In this document: piece after piece, positions 25,709 through 38,200 of the stretch
Numbering within the stretch: the stretch's first letter is position 1
Layout of the letters: each line of letters starts with the position of its first letter
Origin: Anaerocaecibacter muris
GTDB taxonomy: Bacteria > Bacillota > Clostridia > Christensenellales > Pumilibacteraceae
Direction: 5' to 3'
DNA length: 64,000 bases
Assembly: GCF_943192945.1 (NCBI RefSeq)
Contig: NZ_CALPCE010000003.1
Location: 1 to 64,000 of the forward strand
The notes under the pieces: model-generated
The model's input: the letters and a program-made list of their open reading frames with translations, nothing else
Databases searched by the model: none
What the model was told of the DNA's origin: nothing
Program-made: the position numbers and the translations under genes

Positions 25709-26947
25709 TTAAAGATTGTTAAGCGTTTGCGCCACATAGCGCAATTCTTCTATCATTTGATACAATGGATACAAATGTCCAATACAAGCGCTCGTGTAGT
25801 CGGTTATCATGCTGTACGCCGTTTCGGGATGACGGTACAAATGCGTCGCGCCCATTTCGCACTGCATCGACATCATTGAAACAGCCCTGTCGCTCGCTCC
25901 AAATCGCGATATTGCATTTTTATTGGACGGGATTGTCTTTAACTCATTGTATCGCGCTACTTGCGACTGTTCGTCGGACAGAAAATCCGCAAGTTCGGTC
26001 GCTAAATTCTTGTTTTTACGTTGAGCGTTTACACCGAAATACGATCCGTCCACGTAAGGGCGCATGCGCGCGCTTGTATAGTCGTCAATACTGAATTGGG
26101 GGCAAACGGCGGGAAAGATATTGTCGTTCAGTTGCGCGCCCATCCACGCTCCGCCGAACGCCGCGACCGTTTCACCGCTGTTCAACTTACGCACTGTAGC
26201 GTCGTCGTAATCCGGAACTAAAACGCTACCGTATTCAAAACCGTATTTATACATAGCCTGCGTCGCCGACTTGCCGGCGTCCGAATCTATGTCCGTATAA
26301 TATGTTCCGTCGGCCTTGTAATCCATTTGACAACCCATGCCGTTAAAGAACGCCGTTGCATACCAAAAACTGCTAAACATATACCGCACCTTTTTGTTCA
26401 TGTCGCGGGCTTTAATCAGAATATCATCCAATGAATCGACTTCGCTATCATTATAAAATGCCGCGTTGTACCACAAATACCATCCGTTATCGAGCGTTGC
26501 GGGAAACCCGTACAACCCGTTGCCGCTTTCAATCGGCGCCATCGTATAGGCGTTATCGCGACCGCGAACGACGCTCGCATAATTATCGGGCAGTTTATAC
26601 AGCGCGTTTATCTTTTGCAATTCCTTCGCATACTCGCCTGTAAACATAAACACGTCCGCGCCTGCCGACACGTCGGATTTTAATGCTCCGTAAACTTCGC
26701 CTGCGCTTTTCTCATAGATATTTATTTCGCAGTTAGTGTGGGCAAGTAAAAACTCATCGACGCGATCTTGATAAAAATTTCGACTGTCCGACGGCACCCA
26801 CAAATTAAGCTCGACAGTTTTAAATTCGTCGTTATCATAATCGCCGTTAGGCTTGGAACTCGGCGTTCTGCCGCACGCCGCAAAAACAAGTGCGCAAGAC
26901 GAAATACACGCAACCGTCGCAATAATGCGTTTTAACCCTTTTTTCAT
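25709..26947 (-). CDS. Extracellular sugar-binding lipoprotein (MalE-like), orphan
   Basis: 412 aa from ATG 26947 (GGGAGGGA upstream). Signal peptide with lipobox LVFAAC. The mature part is an ABC sugar-binding protein of the maltose/maltodextrin group: GADVFMFTGEYAKEL, LYKLPDNYASVVRGRD, LYGFPATLDNGWYLWYN, ETVAAFGGAWMGAQLND, SDEQSQVARYNELKTIPSNKNA. It shares layout with the MalE-like protein at 42792-44066 (LPDNYK, FPATNDNGYFLYY, EGQLARYN). No permease or ATPase genes accompany it, so it may feed the MalFG pair in the starch locus or act as a sensor (inference). Confidence 0.87.
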   Translation of the reverse strand: MKKGLKRIIATVACISSCALVFAACGRTPSSKPNGDYDNDEFKTVELNLWVPSDSRNFYQDRVDEFLLAHTNCEINIYEKSAGEVYGALKSDVSAGADVFMFTGEYAKELQKINALYKLPDNYASVVRGRDNAYTMAPIESGNGLYGFPATLDNGWYLWYNAAFYNDSEVDSLDDILIKARDMNKKVRYMFSSFWYATAFFNGMGCQMDYKADGTYYTDIDSDAGKSATQAMYKYGFEYGSVLVPDYDDATVRKLNSGETVAAFGGAWMGAQLNDNIFPAVCPQFSIDDYTSARMRPYVDGSYFGVNAQRKNKNLATELADFLSDEQSQVARYNELKTIPSNKNAISRFGASDRAVSMMSMQCEMGATHLYRHPETAYSMITDYTSACIGHLYPLYQMIEELRYVAQTLNNL

Positions 26948-27001
26948 ATATTCCCTCCCAATAATAAAACCTTTACGCAAATAAACTTGCACGTTATCGA
27001 T

Positions 27002-27030
27002 ATATTATCATATGCGCATATATTTGTCAA
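27002..27030 (-). promoter_or_regulatory. Promoter with palindromic operator in the spacer
   Basis: Minus strand -35 TTGACA (27025-27030), 17 bp, -10 TAATAT (27002-27007). The perfect 12-bp palindrome ATATGCGCATAT (27010-27021) fills the spacer, an arrangement typical of repression by a dimeric regulator. Related GCGCATAT copies lie upstream of the GH2 gene. Confidence 0.75.
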
Positions 27031-27089
27031 GCCTATTACTGCGCCGATAATATGGCGATATTGCCCAAAAACTGTTACTCTTGCACTAA

Positions 27090-27120
27090 AAAAGCATTAC
27101 GATTAAATCGTAACGCTTTT
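27090..27120 (-). terminator. Terminator of rpoBC
   Basis: AAAAGC-A-TTACGAT / ATCGTAA-C-GCTTTT, a stem with one internal mismatch, followed on the minus strand by TTTTTTAG; it lies 13 nt past the rpoC stop. Confidence 0.85.
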
Positions 27121-27132
27121 ATTTACAGTATA

Positions 27133-30100
27133 TTACGCGTTTTCGGCAACGTCGTCGGGCGTTGCGCTGTACTCGTCGGGGTTGACGGACGCGCGCTCGA
27201 CGGGATAGATGTTTCTGTACATCTTTACGCCCGTACCCGCGGGGATTAGCTTACCGATAATGACGTTTTCTTTAAGACCGATAAGCGGGTCAACCTTGCT
27301 CTTGATAGCGGCTTCGGTAAGCACGCGCGCCGTTTCTTGGAAGGACGCGGCGGAGAGGAAGCTATCCGTTGCGAGCGCGGCTTTGGTTATGCCGAGGAGC
27401 GTATGCTTGGCGATGCCGGGGCGACCGTAATTCTCTATCGCCTTGGTATTCGCCTCGTCGAACGTGGCAAGGTCTATCATTTCGCCGGGGAGCAAGTCGG
27501 TGTCGCCGCTGTTCTCCACGCGAACTTTCTTTAACATTTGCCTTACGATAACTTCGACGTGCTTATCGCTGATATCAACGCCCTGCGAGCGGTAAACCGC
27601 TTGGACTTCTTTCAAGATATATTCCTGAACGTCGTTGCGACCTTTGGTGCGCAAAATGTCGCTCGGGTTTAACGGACCTTCGGTAATCGCGTCGCCCGTC
27701 TTGATATACGCGCCGTTGGAAATATACGGCTTAAAGTGCGCGCCGTGAGGAATGGAATACGAATCCTCGCTGCCGTCGTCGCGCTTGACAATAACGTCGC
27801 GCTTTCCGTCCTTTTCGACAATGCGCACTTTGCCTTCGTGCTCGGCAAGCACCGCAACGCCTTTCGGGTTGCGCGCTTCAAAAAGCTCCTCAACACGCGG
27901 CAAACCTGTCGTAATATCGTCCGCCGAAGCAACGCCGCCCATGTGGAAGGTACGGAGCGTAAGCTGTGTACCGGGTTCGCCTATGGACTGCGCGGCTATA
28001 ATGCCGACCGCTTCGCCTATTCTTACAGGCGTAGCCGCCGCCATATCCCTGCCGTAGCACTTAGCGCAAACGCCGTGCTTGCTCTTACAGGTGAGCACCG
28101 TTCTGATCTTGACGTGAGTAATGCCGCACTCGACGATACGCTTTGCCGTTTTTTCGGAAATCATTTCGTTTACGTCGACAAGAACTTCTTTATTGTTTTT
28201 GGGATTTACGACGCGTTCCGCGCTGTATCTGCCCGCCAAACGATCTTCGAGTTTTTCTATAACCTGATTGCCGTCCATTATGGCATACGTATCTATGCCC
28301 TTGGGCGCGCCGTCCGAACAGCAGTCCTCTTCCCTGACAATAACGTCCTGCGCAACGTCAACAAGACGGCGGGTAAGATAACCGGAGTCGGCTGTTTTCA
28401 ACGCGGTATCCGCCAAACCTTTACGTCCGCCATGGGTGGAAATAAAGTATTCCAAAACGGTCATGCCTTCGCGGAACGACGATCTGATAGGAACGTCGAG
28501 CGTTTTGCCTTGCGGGTTACGCATAAGTCCGCGCATGCCCGAAAGCTGGCTTATCTGTTTCATGTTACCGCGCGCGCCCGAAGTCGCCATCATGTTGATG
28601 GGGTTGTATGCGTCGAGCGTATTGACAAGCGCGTCGGTGACTTTGTCGTTGGCTTTGTTCCAGATATTGACAACGGCGTTATACCGCTCGTCCTCGGTAA
28701 CGAAACCGCGGTCGTACAGTTTTTCGATCTTGACGACTTCGTCCTCTGCGTCGTCCAAAATCTTGTACTTTTCTTGCGGTATGTGCATGTCGAAAACGGA
28801 TGTCGTTATAGATCCGATAGTCGCGTACTTATAGCCCATATCTTTAATGGCGTCAAGCACTTCCACGGTGACCGAAGAACCTTTCTTTTTGAACGTGGTA
28901 TTTACAATGCTCTTGATCATGCCCTTATCGACGCAACAGTTGATTTCGGGCTCGAACATTTTTGCATAGGTGTCGCGCACGACATAGCCCAAATCCTGCG
29001 GAATAGGCTCGTTGAATATGAGCCTGCCCACGGTAGTGGACACGGTGTGACGGTAGTTCTTACCGTCGGGCGAAACCGCGTTTTTGGGGATTTCCACGCC
29101 GCTGTCGAGTATGGCTTGAACGGGGCGTTCGATACGCACGTTGATTTTGGTTTGAAGCTCGATTTCTTTGTTAAAGTAAGCCATCTTCGCTTCTTCAGCA
29201 TCGCAGAACGTCATGCCCTCGCCTTTCGACCCGGGCTTTTCCATGGTAAGGTAGTAGCTGCCCATAACCATGTCGAGCGTCGGGGCGCAAACAGGCGCGC
29301 CGTCCGAAAGTTTAAGGATATTGTTGGGCGCGAGCATGAGCACGCGCGCTTCGACCTGCGCTTCTACCGACAGCGGAACGTGTATAGCCATTTGGTCGCC
29401 GTCGAAGTCGGCGTTGAACGCGCCGCAAGCGAGCGGATGGAGTTTAATGGCTCTGCCGTCAACAAGCACAGGCTCGAACGCCTGAATACCCAGCCTGTGC
29501 AACGTCGGCGCGCGGTTCAAAAGTACGGGGTGGTCTTTGATGACCTTTTCGAGTACGTTCCACACGTCGGCGTCTGCGCGCTCGGCAATGCGCTTTGCGG
29601 TCTTGGCGTTGTGCGTTTTGCCCTGCGCGACAAGTTCTTTTATTACAAACGGTTTAAACAGTTCGAGTGCCATTTCCTTGGGCACGCCGCACTGATAAAA
29701 TTTGAGTTCGGGACCGACGACTATAACCGAACGACCGGAATAGTCAACGCGCTTACCCAAAAGGTTTTGACGGAACCGCCCCTGCTTACCGCGGAGCAAG
29801 CCCGAAAGACTTTTGAGTTCGCGGTTGGACGCGCCCGAAATAGCTTTGCCGCGTCTGCCGTTGTCTATGAGCGAATCGACCGCCTCTTGAAGCATACGCT
29901 TCTCGTTGCGGATAATAATGTCGGGCGCGCCCAACTCCATGAGCCTGCGCAACCGATTGTTGCGGTTGATAACTCTGCGATACAGGTCGTTAAGGTCGCT
30001 CGTCGCAAACCGACCGCCGTCCAGCGGCACCATGGGACGAAGTTCGGGCGGAAGTACGGGAAGCACGTCGAGTACCATCCAGCTCGGCTCCGCGCCCGAT

Positions 30101-30756
30101 TTCAAGAACGCGTCGAGTATGTCGAGACGTTTTATCGCGCGAAGTTTTTTCTGTCCCGAGGACTTTTCGACTATTTCGCGCATTTTGTCGTACTCTTCTT
30201 TGACGTTGATGTCTTTTAAGAGTTGGCGTATAGCTTCCGCGCCCATGCCGACCTTAAACGCTTTGGGACCGTACTGCTCCTGATACTGGCGGAGCTTGTC
30301 GTCCGTGATTATTTCTTTGTACTGTAAATCGGTGATACCGGGGTCGAGCACTACGTAATTGACGAAGTACACAACCTGTTCGAGTTGCTTTAACTGCAAA
30401 TCGAGTATAAGCCCTATTCTGCTCGGCACGCCGCGGAAATACCAAATATGCGTGACGGGCGCGGCAAGCTCGATATGCCCCATACGCTCGCGGCGCACTT
30501 TGCTCGTAGTGACTTCCACGCCGCACTTATCGCATATAACGCCTTTATAGCGGATACGCTTGTACTTGCCGCAATAGCACTCCCAGTCCTTGGTCGGTCC
30601 GAAAATGCGCTCGGAGAACAAGCCGTCCTTTTCGGGCTTTTGAGTGCGATAGTTGATAGTTTCGGGCTTGGTAACCTCGCCGTAAGACCACTCGCGTATT
30701 TTGTCCGGGCTCGCCAACTGAATTTGCATCGAATCGAAGTTGTTTAATTCAAACAT
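27133..30756 (-). CDS. rpoC: RNA polymerase beta' subunit
   Basis: 1207 aa. N-terminal zinc finger ([20 protein letters not shown]), the catalytic magnesium motif [12 protein letters not shown] near residue 455, bridge-helix/trigger-loop region with [18 protein letters not shown], second zinc site with [13 protein letters not shown], and [12 protein letters not shown]. Complete, with AAAGGAG upstream. It follows rpoB by 12 nt. Downstream is a terminator rather than the rpsL-rpsG genes common in Firmicutes. Confidence 0.98.
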   Translation of the reverse strand: MFELNNFDSMQIQLASPDKIREWSYGEVTKPETINYRTQKPEKDGLFSERIFGPTKDWECYCGKYKRIRYKGVICDKCGVEVTTSKVRRERMGHIELAAPVTHIWYFRGVPSRIGLILDLQLKQLEQVVYFVNYVVLDPGITDLQYKEIITDDKLRQYQEQYGPKAFKVGMGAEAIRQLLKDINVKEEYDKMREIVEKSSGQKKLRAIKRLDILDAFLKSGAEPSWMVLDVLPVLPPELRPMVPLDGGRFATSDLNDLYRRVINRNNRLRRLMELGAPDIIIRNEKRMLQEAVDSLIDNGRRGKAISGASNRELKSLSGLLRGKQGRFRQNLLGKRVDYSGRSVIVVGPELKFYQCGVPKEMALELFKPFVIKELVAQGKTHNAKTAKRIAERADADVWNVLEKVIKDHPVLLNRAPTLHRLGIQAFEPVLVDGRAIKLHPLACGAFNADFDGDQMAIHVPLSVEAQVEARVLMLAPNNILKLSDGAPVCAPTLDMVMGSYYLTMEKPGSKGEGMTFCDAEEAKMAYFNKEIELQTKINVRIERPVQAILDSGVEIPKNAVSPDGKNYRHTVSTTVGRLIFNEPIPQDLGYVVRDTYAKMFEPEINCCVDKGMIKSIVNTTFKKKGSSVTVEVLDAIKDMGYKYATIGSITTSVFDMHIPQEKYKILDDAEDEVVKIEKLYDRGFVTEDERYNAVVNIWNKANDKVTDALVNTLDAYNPINMMATSGARGNMKQISQLSGMRGLMRNPQGKTLDVPIRSSFREGMTVLEYFISTHGGRKGLADTALKTADSGYLTRRLVDVAQDVIVREEDCCSDGAPKGIDTYAIMDGNQVIEKLEDRLAGRYSAERVVNPKNNKEVLVDVNEMISEKTAKRIVECGITHVKIRTVLTCKSKHGVCAKCYGRDMAAATPVRIGEAVGIIAAQSIGEPGTQLTLRTFHMGGVASADDITTGLPRVEELFEARNPKGVAVLAEHEGKVRIVEKDGKRDVIVKRDDGSEDSYSIPHGAHFKPYISNGAYIKTGDAITEGPLNPSDILRTKGRNDVQEYILKEVQAVYRSQGVDISDKHVEVIVRQMLKKVRVENSGDTDLLPGEMIDLATFDEANTKAIENYGRPGIAKHTLLGITKAALATDSFLSAASFQETARVLTEAAIKSKVDPLIGLKENVIIGKLIPAGTGVKMYRNIYPVERASVNPDEYSATPDDVAENA

Positions 30757-30768
30757 ATCGCTACTCCT

Positions 30769-33700
30769 TTAATCTTCCTTATCGTCGTCGTAGTCGTCGT
30801 CGAACGCGCCGTCGGCAAACGGGTCGTTCAAATCGACCTCTTCCTCGCCGAACAGACTGCCCGTCGCGCCGTCCGCAACGTCCTCGTCATCGTCGTCCAA
30901 ACCGCCGAGAATATCCGTTTCCATCTCGATATCGTCGTTCTCGCCGAACAGACTGCTGTCGTAATGCTTGGGCGTGGGTTCCGCGTCGTACATGACCGGC
31001 TCGTCGTCCATAAGCTCTTTAATGCCGATTTCTTCTTTGTTCTCGGTAAGCACCTTTACGTCGAGCGCGAGCGCCTGCAATTCCTTGATAAGGACTTTAA
31101 ACGATTCGGGAATACCGGGCTCGGAACTGTCCATGCCGCGGATAATACTGTCGTATGTCTTGGAACGCCCCGCAATGTCGTCCGACTTGACCGTCATAAT
31201 TTCCTGCAAAACGTTGGACGCGCCGTAAGCATACAAAGCCCAGACCTCCATTTCGCCGAAACGCTGACCGCCGTTTTGCGCCTTGCCGCCGAGCGGTTGC
31301 TGCGTAACGAGCGAGTACGGACCCGTAGAACGCGCGTGCATCTTGTCGTCTACAAGGTGGATAAGTTTGAGCATGTACATATAACCGACGGTGGCACGGT
31401 TTTCAAACGCTTCGCCCGTTCTGCCGTCGTACATCTGTATCTTGCCGTCAACCTCGCCGTCGGGCGAAACGTATCCGTTTTCTTCGAGAAGTTTTTGAAT
31501 ATCGGACTCGATTGCGCCGTCGAACACGGGCGTGGATATTTTCCAGCCGAGCGCCTTTGCGACAAGTCCCAAGTGAACTTCCAAGACCTGACCGATATTC
31601 ATACGGCTCGGAACGCCGAGCGGGTTAAGAACAATCTGCAACGGCGTGCCGTCAGCCATAAACGGCATATCTTCCTCCGGCAACACGCGCGAAATAACGC
31701 CCTTGTTGCCGTGACGTCCCGCCATTTTGTCGCCGACGGAAATCTTACGTTTTTGCGCAATGTATACGCGCACGAGTTTGTTTACGCCCGGCTTCATTTC
31801 GTCGCGGTTGGCGCGAGTGAATACCTTGACGTCAACGACTATACCGCCCTCGCCGTGCGGAACTTTAAGCGACGTATCGCGCACTTCGCGCGCCTTATCG
31901 CCGAATATCGCGCGGAGCAAACGTTCCTCGGGCGTGAGATCGGTTTCGCCTTTGGGCGTGACCTTGCCGACAAGAATATCGCCCGAATCGACCTCTGCGC
32001 CGACGCGGATAATGCCTTCCTCGTCGAGGTTTTTAAGCGCTTCGGGGCTTACGTTGGGTATATCGCGCGTGATTTCTTCCGCGCCGAGCTTGGTGTCGCG
32101 CGCCTCGATTTCGTGTTTATTGATGTGTATGGACGTGAACACGTCGTCTTTGGCTATGCGTTCGCTGATTAGAATAGCGTCCTCATAGTTGTAGCCTTCC
32201 CAGCCCATAAACCCGACAAGCACGTTCTTGCCGAGCGCGAGTTCCGCTTGCGACGTGGAGTGTCCGTCGGCGAGCACTTGTCCTCTTTTGACGCGATCGC
32301 CCTTGCTGACGATTGCGCGCTGATTGATACAAGTGCCTTGGTTGGAGCCGACAAACTTCTTTAACAAATACATTTGACGGTTGCCGCCGTCCTCTTTCAC
32401 GATAATGCGTTCGGCGTCCACATAATCCACAACGCCGTCCGCACGCGTTATAACCATAACGCCCGAGTCGTAAGCTATTTTGTGCTCGATACCCGTACCT
32501 ACGATAGGCGCTTCCGTTCTCAACAGCGGAACAGCCTGACGCTGCATGTTGGACGCCATCAGCGCACGGTGCGAGTCGTCGTTTTCAAGGAACGGAATAA
32601 GCGCGGTAGCGACCGAAACCATCTGCCGCGGCGACACGTCGATATAATCGATACGGTCGCGCGAAACCTCGCCGATAAGATCGCGGTAACGCATCATAAC
32701 GCGCTCTTTGACAAATCGGTTGTTTTCGTCGAGCGGTTCGCTCGCCTGCGCTATCATATAGCGGTCCTCTTCGTCCGCGGGCAAGTAATCGACAATATCG
32801 GTCACCTGATGATTGACTTTATCGACCCTGCGGTACGGCGCTTCGATATAGCCGTACTCGTTGATACGCGCGTAGCTCGACAGCGACGAAATAAGACCGA
32901 TGTTCTGACCTTCGGGCGTTTCTATCGGGCACATACGAGAATAGTGCGTGTAGTGAACGTCACGAACCTCGAACGTAACGTGCTCGCGGTTAAGACCGCC
33001 GGGCCCCAAAGCAGACAGCTTGCGGCGGTGCGTAAGCTCGGCAATCGGGTTGGTTTCGTCCATGAACTGCGAAAGCTGCGACGACCCGAAAAACTCTTTT
33101 ATCGCGCTCGACACGGGACGAACGTTAATAAGCGTCTGCGCCGAAATTTCGGACTCCGTCTGAATCTGCATGCGCTCGCGCACGACGCGTTCCAAACGCG
33201 ACATGCCGATACGGAACTGGTTTTGCAAAAGCTCGCCGACGCTTCGCACGCGACGGTTGCCGAGGTGGTCGATATTGTCGCACGACCCGAAGCCGCGGTG
33301 CAAGCCCATGATATAGTTGACAGTGGAAATAACGTCCTCGACGACTATGTGCTTGACGATAAGGTCGTCTATGTGCTTGGAGCACAGGTCGGCAAGTTTT
33401 TCGCGGTCGCCGTCCGCTTCGTCCATGAGCGCTTTGAGCGCGGGATAGTACACCATTTCGTTGATGCCTATCGTAAGCGGATCGACATCGATATATTCAG
33501 CGAGATCGACGTGGTTGTTGCCTATTATGTTAAATTCCTCGCCGTCCTCCGTGAGCACCCACACTTCGTTGATACCCGCGTTCTGAATTTTAACTGCAAG
33601 CTCCTCGGTGAGAACGTCGGCTGACGTGTGCGTCGCCTTGTTCTCGGCGCGCGCGTACACAACGCCGTTTTCGTCGATAATGTCGCGCGCCACGCGGTAG

Positions 33701-34626
33701 CCGTCCACGCGGTAGCGGAGCGCCATTTTCTTATTGTATTTGTAACGCCCGACGCGCGAAAGATCGTACTTGCGGCGATCGAAGAACATGCCGTAAATAA
33801 ACGACTTAATGGAGTCGATCGTCGGCGTTTCGCCGCTGCGCAGTTTGTGGTTGAGTTCGAGCAACGCGCGCTCTTCGTCAAGCACGTGCTTGTCCTCTTT
33901 GTCGCCGTAACGCGCGCAGGTAACTTCTATCATAGGGTCGTCGGCAAATATCTTTTTAAGCGCTTCTTCCGTGCCGAACCCGCCGTCGGTAACCGCGGAC
34001 AAACAGCTCAAAAGCACGGTTGCAAGCACTTTCTTTTGCCTGTCAACGCGCACCCACAATACGCCCGCCGAATCCTCCTCGAATTCCAACCACGCGCCGC
34101 GCGACGGAATATTCTGCGCGCTGTAATGCGCTTGACCGGTCTTGACGTCCTTTTTGTAATCGAAATAAACGCCGGGCGAACGAACGAGCTGGCTTATAAC
34201 CACGCGTTCCGCGCCGTTGATTATAAACGAACCCGTCGGGGTCATGCGCGGCATGTCACCCATGTAAACTTCGCTGCGCGTGCTTTCGTCCGTTTCGCAG
34301 TTGCGCAACCGCACTTTTACGTACAGCGGCACCGCAAAAGTCGCGTCGCGGTCCTTACATTCTTTCTCGGTGTAGTTGCGCTTTTGGTTATTGCCCTCGC
34401 GATAGCCGAGATAGTAGTCCTCGAAGAATAATTCGACGCGGTTGGAATAATCGGTGATAGGCGAAAAATCGCGCAACACTTCCCTGATTCCGTTGTCGAT
34501 AAAATCGTTGTAAGACTTTTTCTGCACTTCGACCAAATCCGGCATTTCGATAACTTCGTGAATCTGCGCAAACGACATGCGCTCGGTATTGCCGTATTTA
34601 ACCTTGGTAATCTTTCTTTCAGCCAT
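30769..34626 (-). CDS. rpoB: RNA polymerase beta subunit
   Basis: 1285 aa. The rifampicin-region core reads [16 protein letters not shown], then [18 protein letters not shown], with the Asp, His and Ser positions of sensitive enzymes retained. [19 protein letters not shown] and [21 protein letters not shown] are present. An acidic extension of about 60 residues (runs such as LDDDDEDV and [10 protein letters not shown]) follows the conserved C-terminal region. GGAG precedes the ATG. It has its own promoter and ~225-nt leader; rplJ-rplL are not upstream. Confidence 0.98.
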   Translation of the reverse strand: MAERKITKVKYGNTERMSFAQIHEVIEMPDLVEVQKKSYNDFIDNGIREVLRDFSPITDYSNRVELFFEDYYLGYREGNNQKRNYTEKECKDRDATFAVPLYVKVRLRNCETDESTRSEVYMGDMPRMTPTGSFIINGAERVVISQLVRSPGVYFDYKKDVKTGQAHYSAQNIPSRGAWLEFEEDSAGVLWVRVDRQKKVLATVLLSCLSAVTDGGFGTEEALKKIFADDPMIEVTCARYGDKEDKHVLDEERALLELNHKLRSGETPTIDSIKSFIYGMFFDRRKYDLSRVGRYKYNKKMALRYRVDGYRVARDIIDENGVVYARAENKATHTSADVLTEELAVKIQNAGINEVWVLTEDGEEFNIIGNNHVDLAEYIDVDPLTIGINEMVYYPALKALMDEADGDREKLADLCSKHIDDLIVKHIVVEDVISTVNYIMGLHRGFGSCDNIDHLGNRRVRSVGELLQNQFRIGMSRLERVVRERMQIQTESEISAQTLINVRPVSSAIKEFFGSSQLSQFMDETNPIAELTHRRKLSALGPGGLNREHVTFEVRDVHYTHYSRMCPIETPEGQNIGLISSLSSYARINEYGYIEAPYRRVDKVNHQVTDIVDYLPADEEDRYMIAQASEPLDENNRFVKERVMMRYRDLIGEVSRDRIDYIDVSPRQMVSVATALIPFLENDDSHRALMASNMQRQAVPLLRTEAPIVGTGIEHKIAYDSGVMVITRADGVVDYVDAERIIVKEDGGNRQMYLLKKFVGSNQGTCINQRAIVSKGDRVKRGQVLADGHSTSQAELALGKNVLVGFMGWEGYNYEDAILISERIAKDDVFTSIHINKHEIEARDTKLGAEEITRDIPNVSPEALKNLDEEGIIRVGAEVDSGDILVGKVTPKGETDLTPEERLLRAIFGDKAREVRDTSLKVPHGEGGIVVDVKVFTRANRDEMKPGVNKLVRVYIAQKRKISVGDKMAGRHGNKGVISRVLPEEDMPFMADGTPLQIVLNPLGVPSRMNIGQVLEVHLGLVAKALGWKISTPVFDGAIESDIQKLLEENGYVSPDGEVDGKIQMYDGRTGEAFENRATVGYMYMLKLIHLVDDKMHARSTGPYSLVTQQPLGGKAQNGGQRFGEMEVWALYAYGASNVLQEIMTVKSDDIAGRSKTYDSIIRGMDSSEPGIPESFKVLIKELQALALDVKVLTENKEEIGIKELMDDEPVMYDAEPTPKHYDSSLFGENDDIEMETDILGGLDDDDEDVADGATGSLFGEEEVDLNDPFADGAFDDDYDDDKED

Positions 34627-34887
34627 ACAAACTCCTAAATAAGGTTATTACCTTTGTAGAGAGGCGGAAACGCCTCGAAAAAGCCGCAATTCTGACAACA
34701 AACGCTTTAATTAAAGCGCGCTAAAAGCGGAGCGATATTAACTTCGCACCGCCGAAACGTATTTATAGGATAAGAGAAGTGATTAGCAACCGACTTTGCT
34801 CTCTTTTTGAGGATATTACGCTCGTTACGCAATAAATGGCATACTAACGCATTTTGTTATTTTATCACAAGTTGTCAACACTGTCAA
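34627..34887 (-). promoter_or_regulatory. rpoBC promoter and long structured leader
   Basis: Minus strand -35 TTGACA (34882-34887), 17 bp, -10 TAAAAT (34859-34864), giving a leader of about 225 nt. It holds a 16-bp palindrome CGCTTTAATTAAAGCG (34703-34718), a hairpin GAGGCG-GAAA-CGCCTC (34661-34676), and AAGGT-tatt-ACCTT (34641-34654) close to the ribosome-binding site. A regulatory role is plausible; I cannot match it to a known leader class. Confidence 0.65.
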
Positions 34888-35210
34888 ACATTTTCGGGGG
34901 CTTGCGCCCGAATTTTTAATATTTTTTTTATAAATTTATCATATCCCGACGAAACAAGCGCGCCGCCCGCAAAAACAGAACAATCCCGCCGCCTAATTCT
35001 TATTAAGATAATAAGTATATTCCACCCGTGTTTCGCCCACCGCAACCCCGAAAACCAACCCGCCACATCACCACGCAAACCCCAACCGCAAGCACATAAA
35101 CAATCCGCCCGTGCCGCCGAAGCGAACTTATTGCAAAACAGTCAAACTGCGCAATCGCCCTATCACTGCCCGCCGACATTATCCTGCAAATGCGCAAAAT
35201 AAATCAAAAA
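34888..35210. other. Intergenic stretch, strand-skewed composition
   Basis: No convincing gene. Positions 34913-34945 are AT-rich; about 35025-35135 is strongly C/A-rich on the plus strand (G/T-rich on the minus strand, with several GGG runs). Open frames here lack start signals and conserved features. Confidence 0.5.
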
Positions 35211-35239
35211 CAAAGAGCGGCGATGAACGTCGCTCTTTG
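35211..35239 (-). terminator. Terminator of the pullulanase gene
   Basis: Arms CAAAGAGCG (35211-35219) and CGCTCTTTG (35231-35239), followed on the minus strand by TTTTTG. Confidence 0.85.
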
Positions 35240-35269
35240 CATGCTTTAACAGTATAAACAGATTAGGGC

Positions 35270-38200
35270 TTACGCTTCCGATTTATCGGTCGAGGGTTGT
35301 TCCTCGGCGGGAGCTTGCTCTTGTTCTGTCTTTTCGGCGGGAGCTTCACCGTCGTCGGGCTTGTCGCCAGCTTTGGGTTCGTCCTTATCGGACGCCTCGT
35401 CCTTCTTGCCCTTTTTCTTTTTGCCGTACATTACGCCGAACACCGCGCCGCCCGCAATGAGAACCGCGGCGGGGATACCGATACCCAGTCCGAGCGCCAA
35501 GCCCAGATTAGAGTCGTCGGCTTCTTTTACATCTTCCACTTTGTATTGCCAAGCAGAAAGATTTGCTCCGTCAATCGTGCCTCTCATGACAACGGCTGAA
35601 CGCGCGCCGACTGTAAAGCTATTACCGCTAAACGATGATAGTTTAGTCGCCGAAGCCTTGTTACCGTTTACGAACACGTCATAATTCCCCTGCGGCACAG
35701 CGATTTTTCTTGTAATATTTCCATTGTTAAAGAGTATAACCGCGTATTCATTGCTGTTAGGATCTTTTATCGCGTATGAAACAACACCGTCGTCCAAATC
35801 CGCGTCTACAATCTTAACATTTTGAGCAATCTCCTCTTTTGTAGACAAATGGAACTGCGGCCACGTTTTCTTAATCGCTATCAAACCTTTATAGAATTCG
35901 ACTACGTCCTTATTAGTATCTCTCAATTCCCAATTTATCGCATTGACGGAATCGGGCGATTTATAAGAGTTATCGGAAAAATAATAGTCGGGATCGCTTG
36001 CATAAGAATACGGGCGATTATCGTAAGAGTTTCGTCTTGTTGTAGGCTTGCTACGCAACATTTCTTCGCCGGCAAGCATAAAACTAATGCCCTGGCTCGT
36101 ATACACCGCAACAGCAGACATATTGTTCATTTGCTTAATAACGCTTTTGCTTGCGTCCACTTTACGATTAAGTTTATCCCAAATCGTCGAGTTATCATGA
36201 CAAGCGGTGTAAGCTATGCTCTGCAAAGGGTTAGCGGTATATTTTTCCGTCCAACCGTTAGTTCCGATATAAACGGCGCCGTCATTTCTCAAACTGCCTT
36301 GTGCGAACGAACCGCCTATACCGTCGCGGAAGTCGTCGTTGAATATAGCAATATTCGGCATACGTTTAGCATTGCCTTTATTTGCAGGTCTGTTCTTACC
36401 GCTAATACCGTTGGAACCGGCGTCCCAAGGTTCGCCGTACAAAATAACATCGGGGTTTACTTTAACAAGTTCGTCGTAAATCATATTCATTGTATTTACG
36501 TCGTGCAAACCCATCAAATCGAATCGGAATCCGTCTATTTTATATTCAGCCGTCCAATGCAACAACGAATCGATCATGAATTTTCTAAACATAAAACGTT
36601 CGGAAGCCGTTTCATTGCCGCAACCTGAACCGTTCAAAAAGTTACCTGTGTCACTCTTACGGAAATAATATCCGGGCATTAACTTTTCAAAGTTAGACGT
36701 ACTCGCATTACTTACGTGATTGTAAACTACGTCCATAATTACCTGTATACCGGCATTGTGAAGAGCCATAACCATTTCGCGCATTTCTTTAACGCGAACC
36801 GTACCGTTGGACGGGTCGGACGAATACGAACCCTCGGGCATATTGTAGTTAAGCGGATCGTAACCCCAGTTATACTGTCCGTCTTTGTTGTAAGTCGCAA
36901 CTTTAAAATCTTCCACTACCGACGCAAAGTCAAAAAGAGGCTGGAAGTGCACTTGCGTTACGCCAAGCTCTTTAAGGTAATCGAGCGCGGTCGCCTGACC
37001 TTTGCTGTTTTTGGTACCCGTTTCTGTAAGACCCAAAAACTTGCCGCGGTTTGCCTCGCTTACGCCCGAGCTCTCGTGAATAGTCACGTCGCGCAACTGC
37101 GCTTCCCAGATAACCGCATGAGCGTTGGATTTGAGAGTAGGATTGCTTTGAGTATCCCAACCTTGCGGTTTGGTATCGGCGGAATTGAAATCGACAATCA
37201 TACCGCGTTGACCGTTTCTGCCACCGCTCTTCGCATAAGGATCGACAATTTCATTAGTCGTGCCGCCGTTAACAACGGAATAGGTATAGTATTTATTCTT
37301 TTGATCGCCGTTGAGCGTGTATGACCAAGTGCCTTTTTCGCTTTTTACCATATCATACGACGTCGCAGTACCTCCTTCGCCCGCGGAATAAATGTTAAGT
37401 TTTAAATCCTCCGCATAAGGCGACCATACTTTGAACACGGTTTTCTCGGCGCTATATACCGCGCCTAAATCGTTGCCGTCGTAATTGTACACGTCAAACG
37501 ACGCATCCTCAAATAAATAATGAGTAACGATATTTGCACGCGAAAAATTCTTTTCGGTATCAATGACCGCGGGTTCGTCGCAAATAACGTAAGATTTTGA
37601 AAAGTCGCAGTTGCTATCCAGTTTAATAGTAATCGCAGTTTTGCCGACATAATCCGCGTTCTCGGGCAAAGAGCAATCGAGCTCGCCCACGACATTATTA
37701 CCGCTGTCTTTAATCTTAAAATACGATTTATCGGTAATGGCTACTCCCGTCTTGATTTTAACCTCGTCAAGCGCGGAAAACGCCGCCGACGTAATTTTAG
37801 GAAGTATTGCATTTTGCATAGCAACTATTGCCTCCTCTTCCGAGTAATACAATTCGGAATCGCCCGTTACCAAATACAATGTAACTTTATTGTTGACGAT
37901 TTTGTCCGCTTTGACAAATCTATCGATTTCGACGTCCTTATTCCACGCAGCGTCGCGAACAATCAAACCTACCGCGTTTCCGTCTTTATCGGCTTTAACG
38001 CCGGAAATTCCTACCGATAATGTTTTCCATGCTTTGCCGCCGATATTAACGCTGCCGGAAAATTTATTTTCGTCTTTTATTTTCTCGCCGGCAAGCGACC
38101 ATAACCAAAGATACCACTTATCGGCGTCTTTATTGTTGAAATAATTGATTGTAAGTAAAAAATCTGGGATAACCTCGTCCGCTACCGTTTCCGCAGAAAC

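Noticed and set aside
27736-30219. 827-aa plus-strand frame opposite rpoC
   Set aside because: Mirror frame of a GC-rich conserved gene, rich in His/Arg/Val as expected for antisense shadows.
34807-35202. 131-aa plus-strand open frame upstream of rpoB
   Set aside because: It overlaps the rpoB promoter, is low-complexity and has no ribosome-binding site or conserved features.
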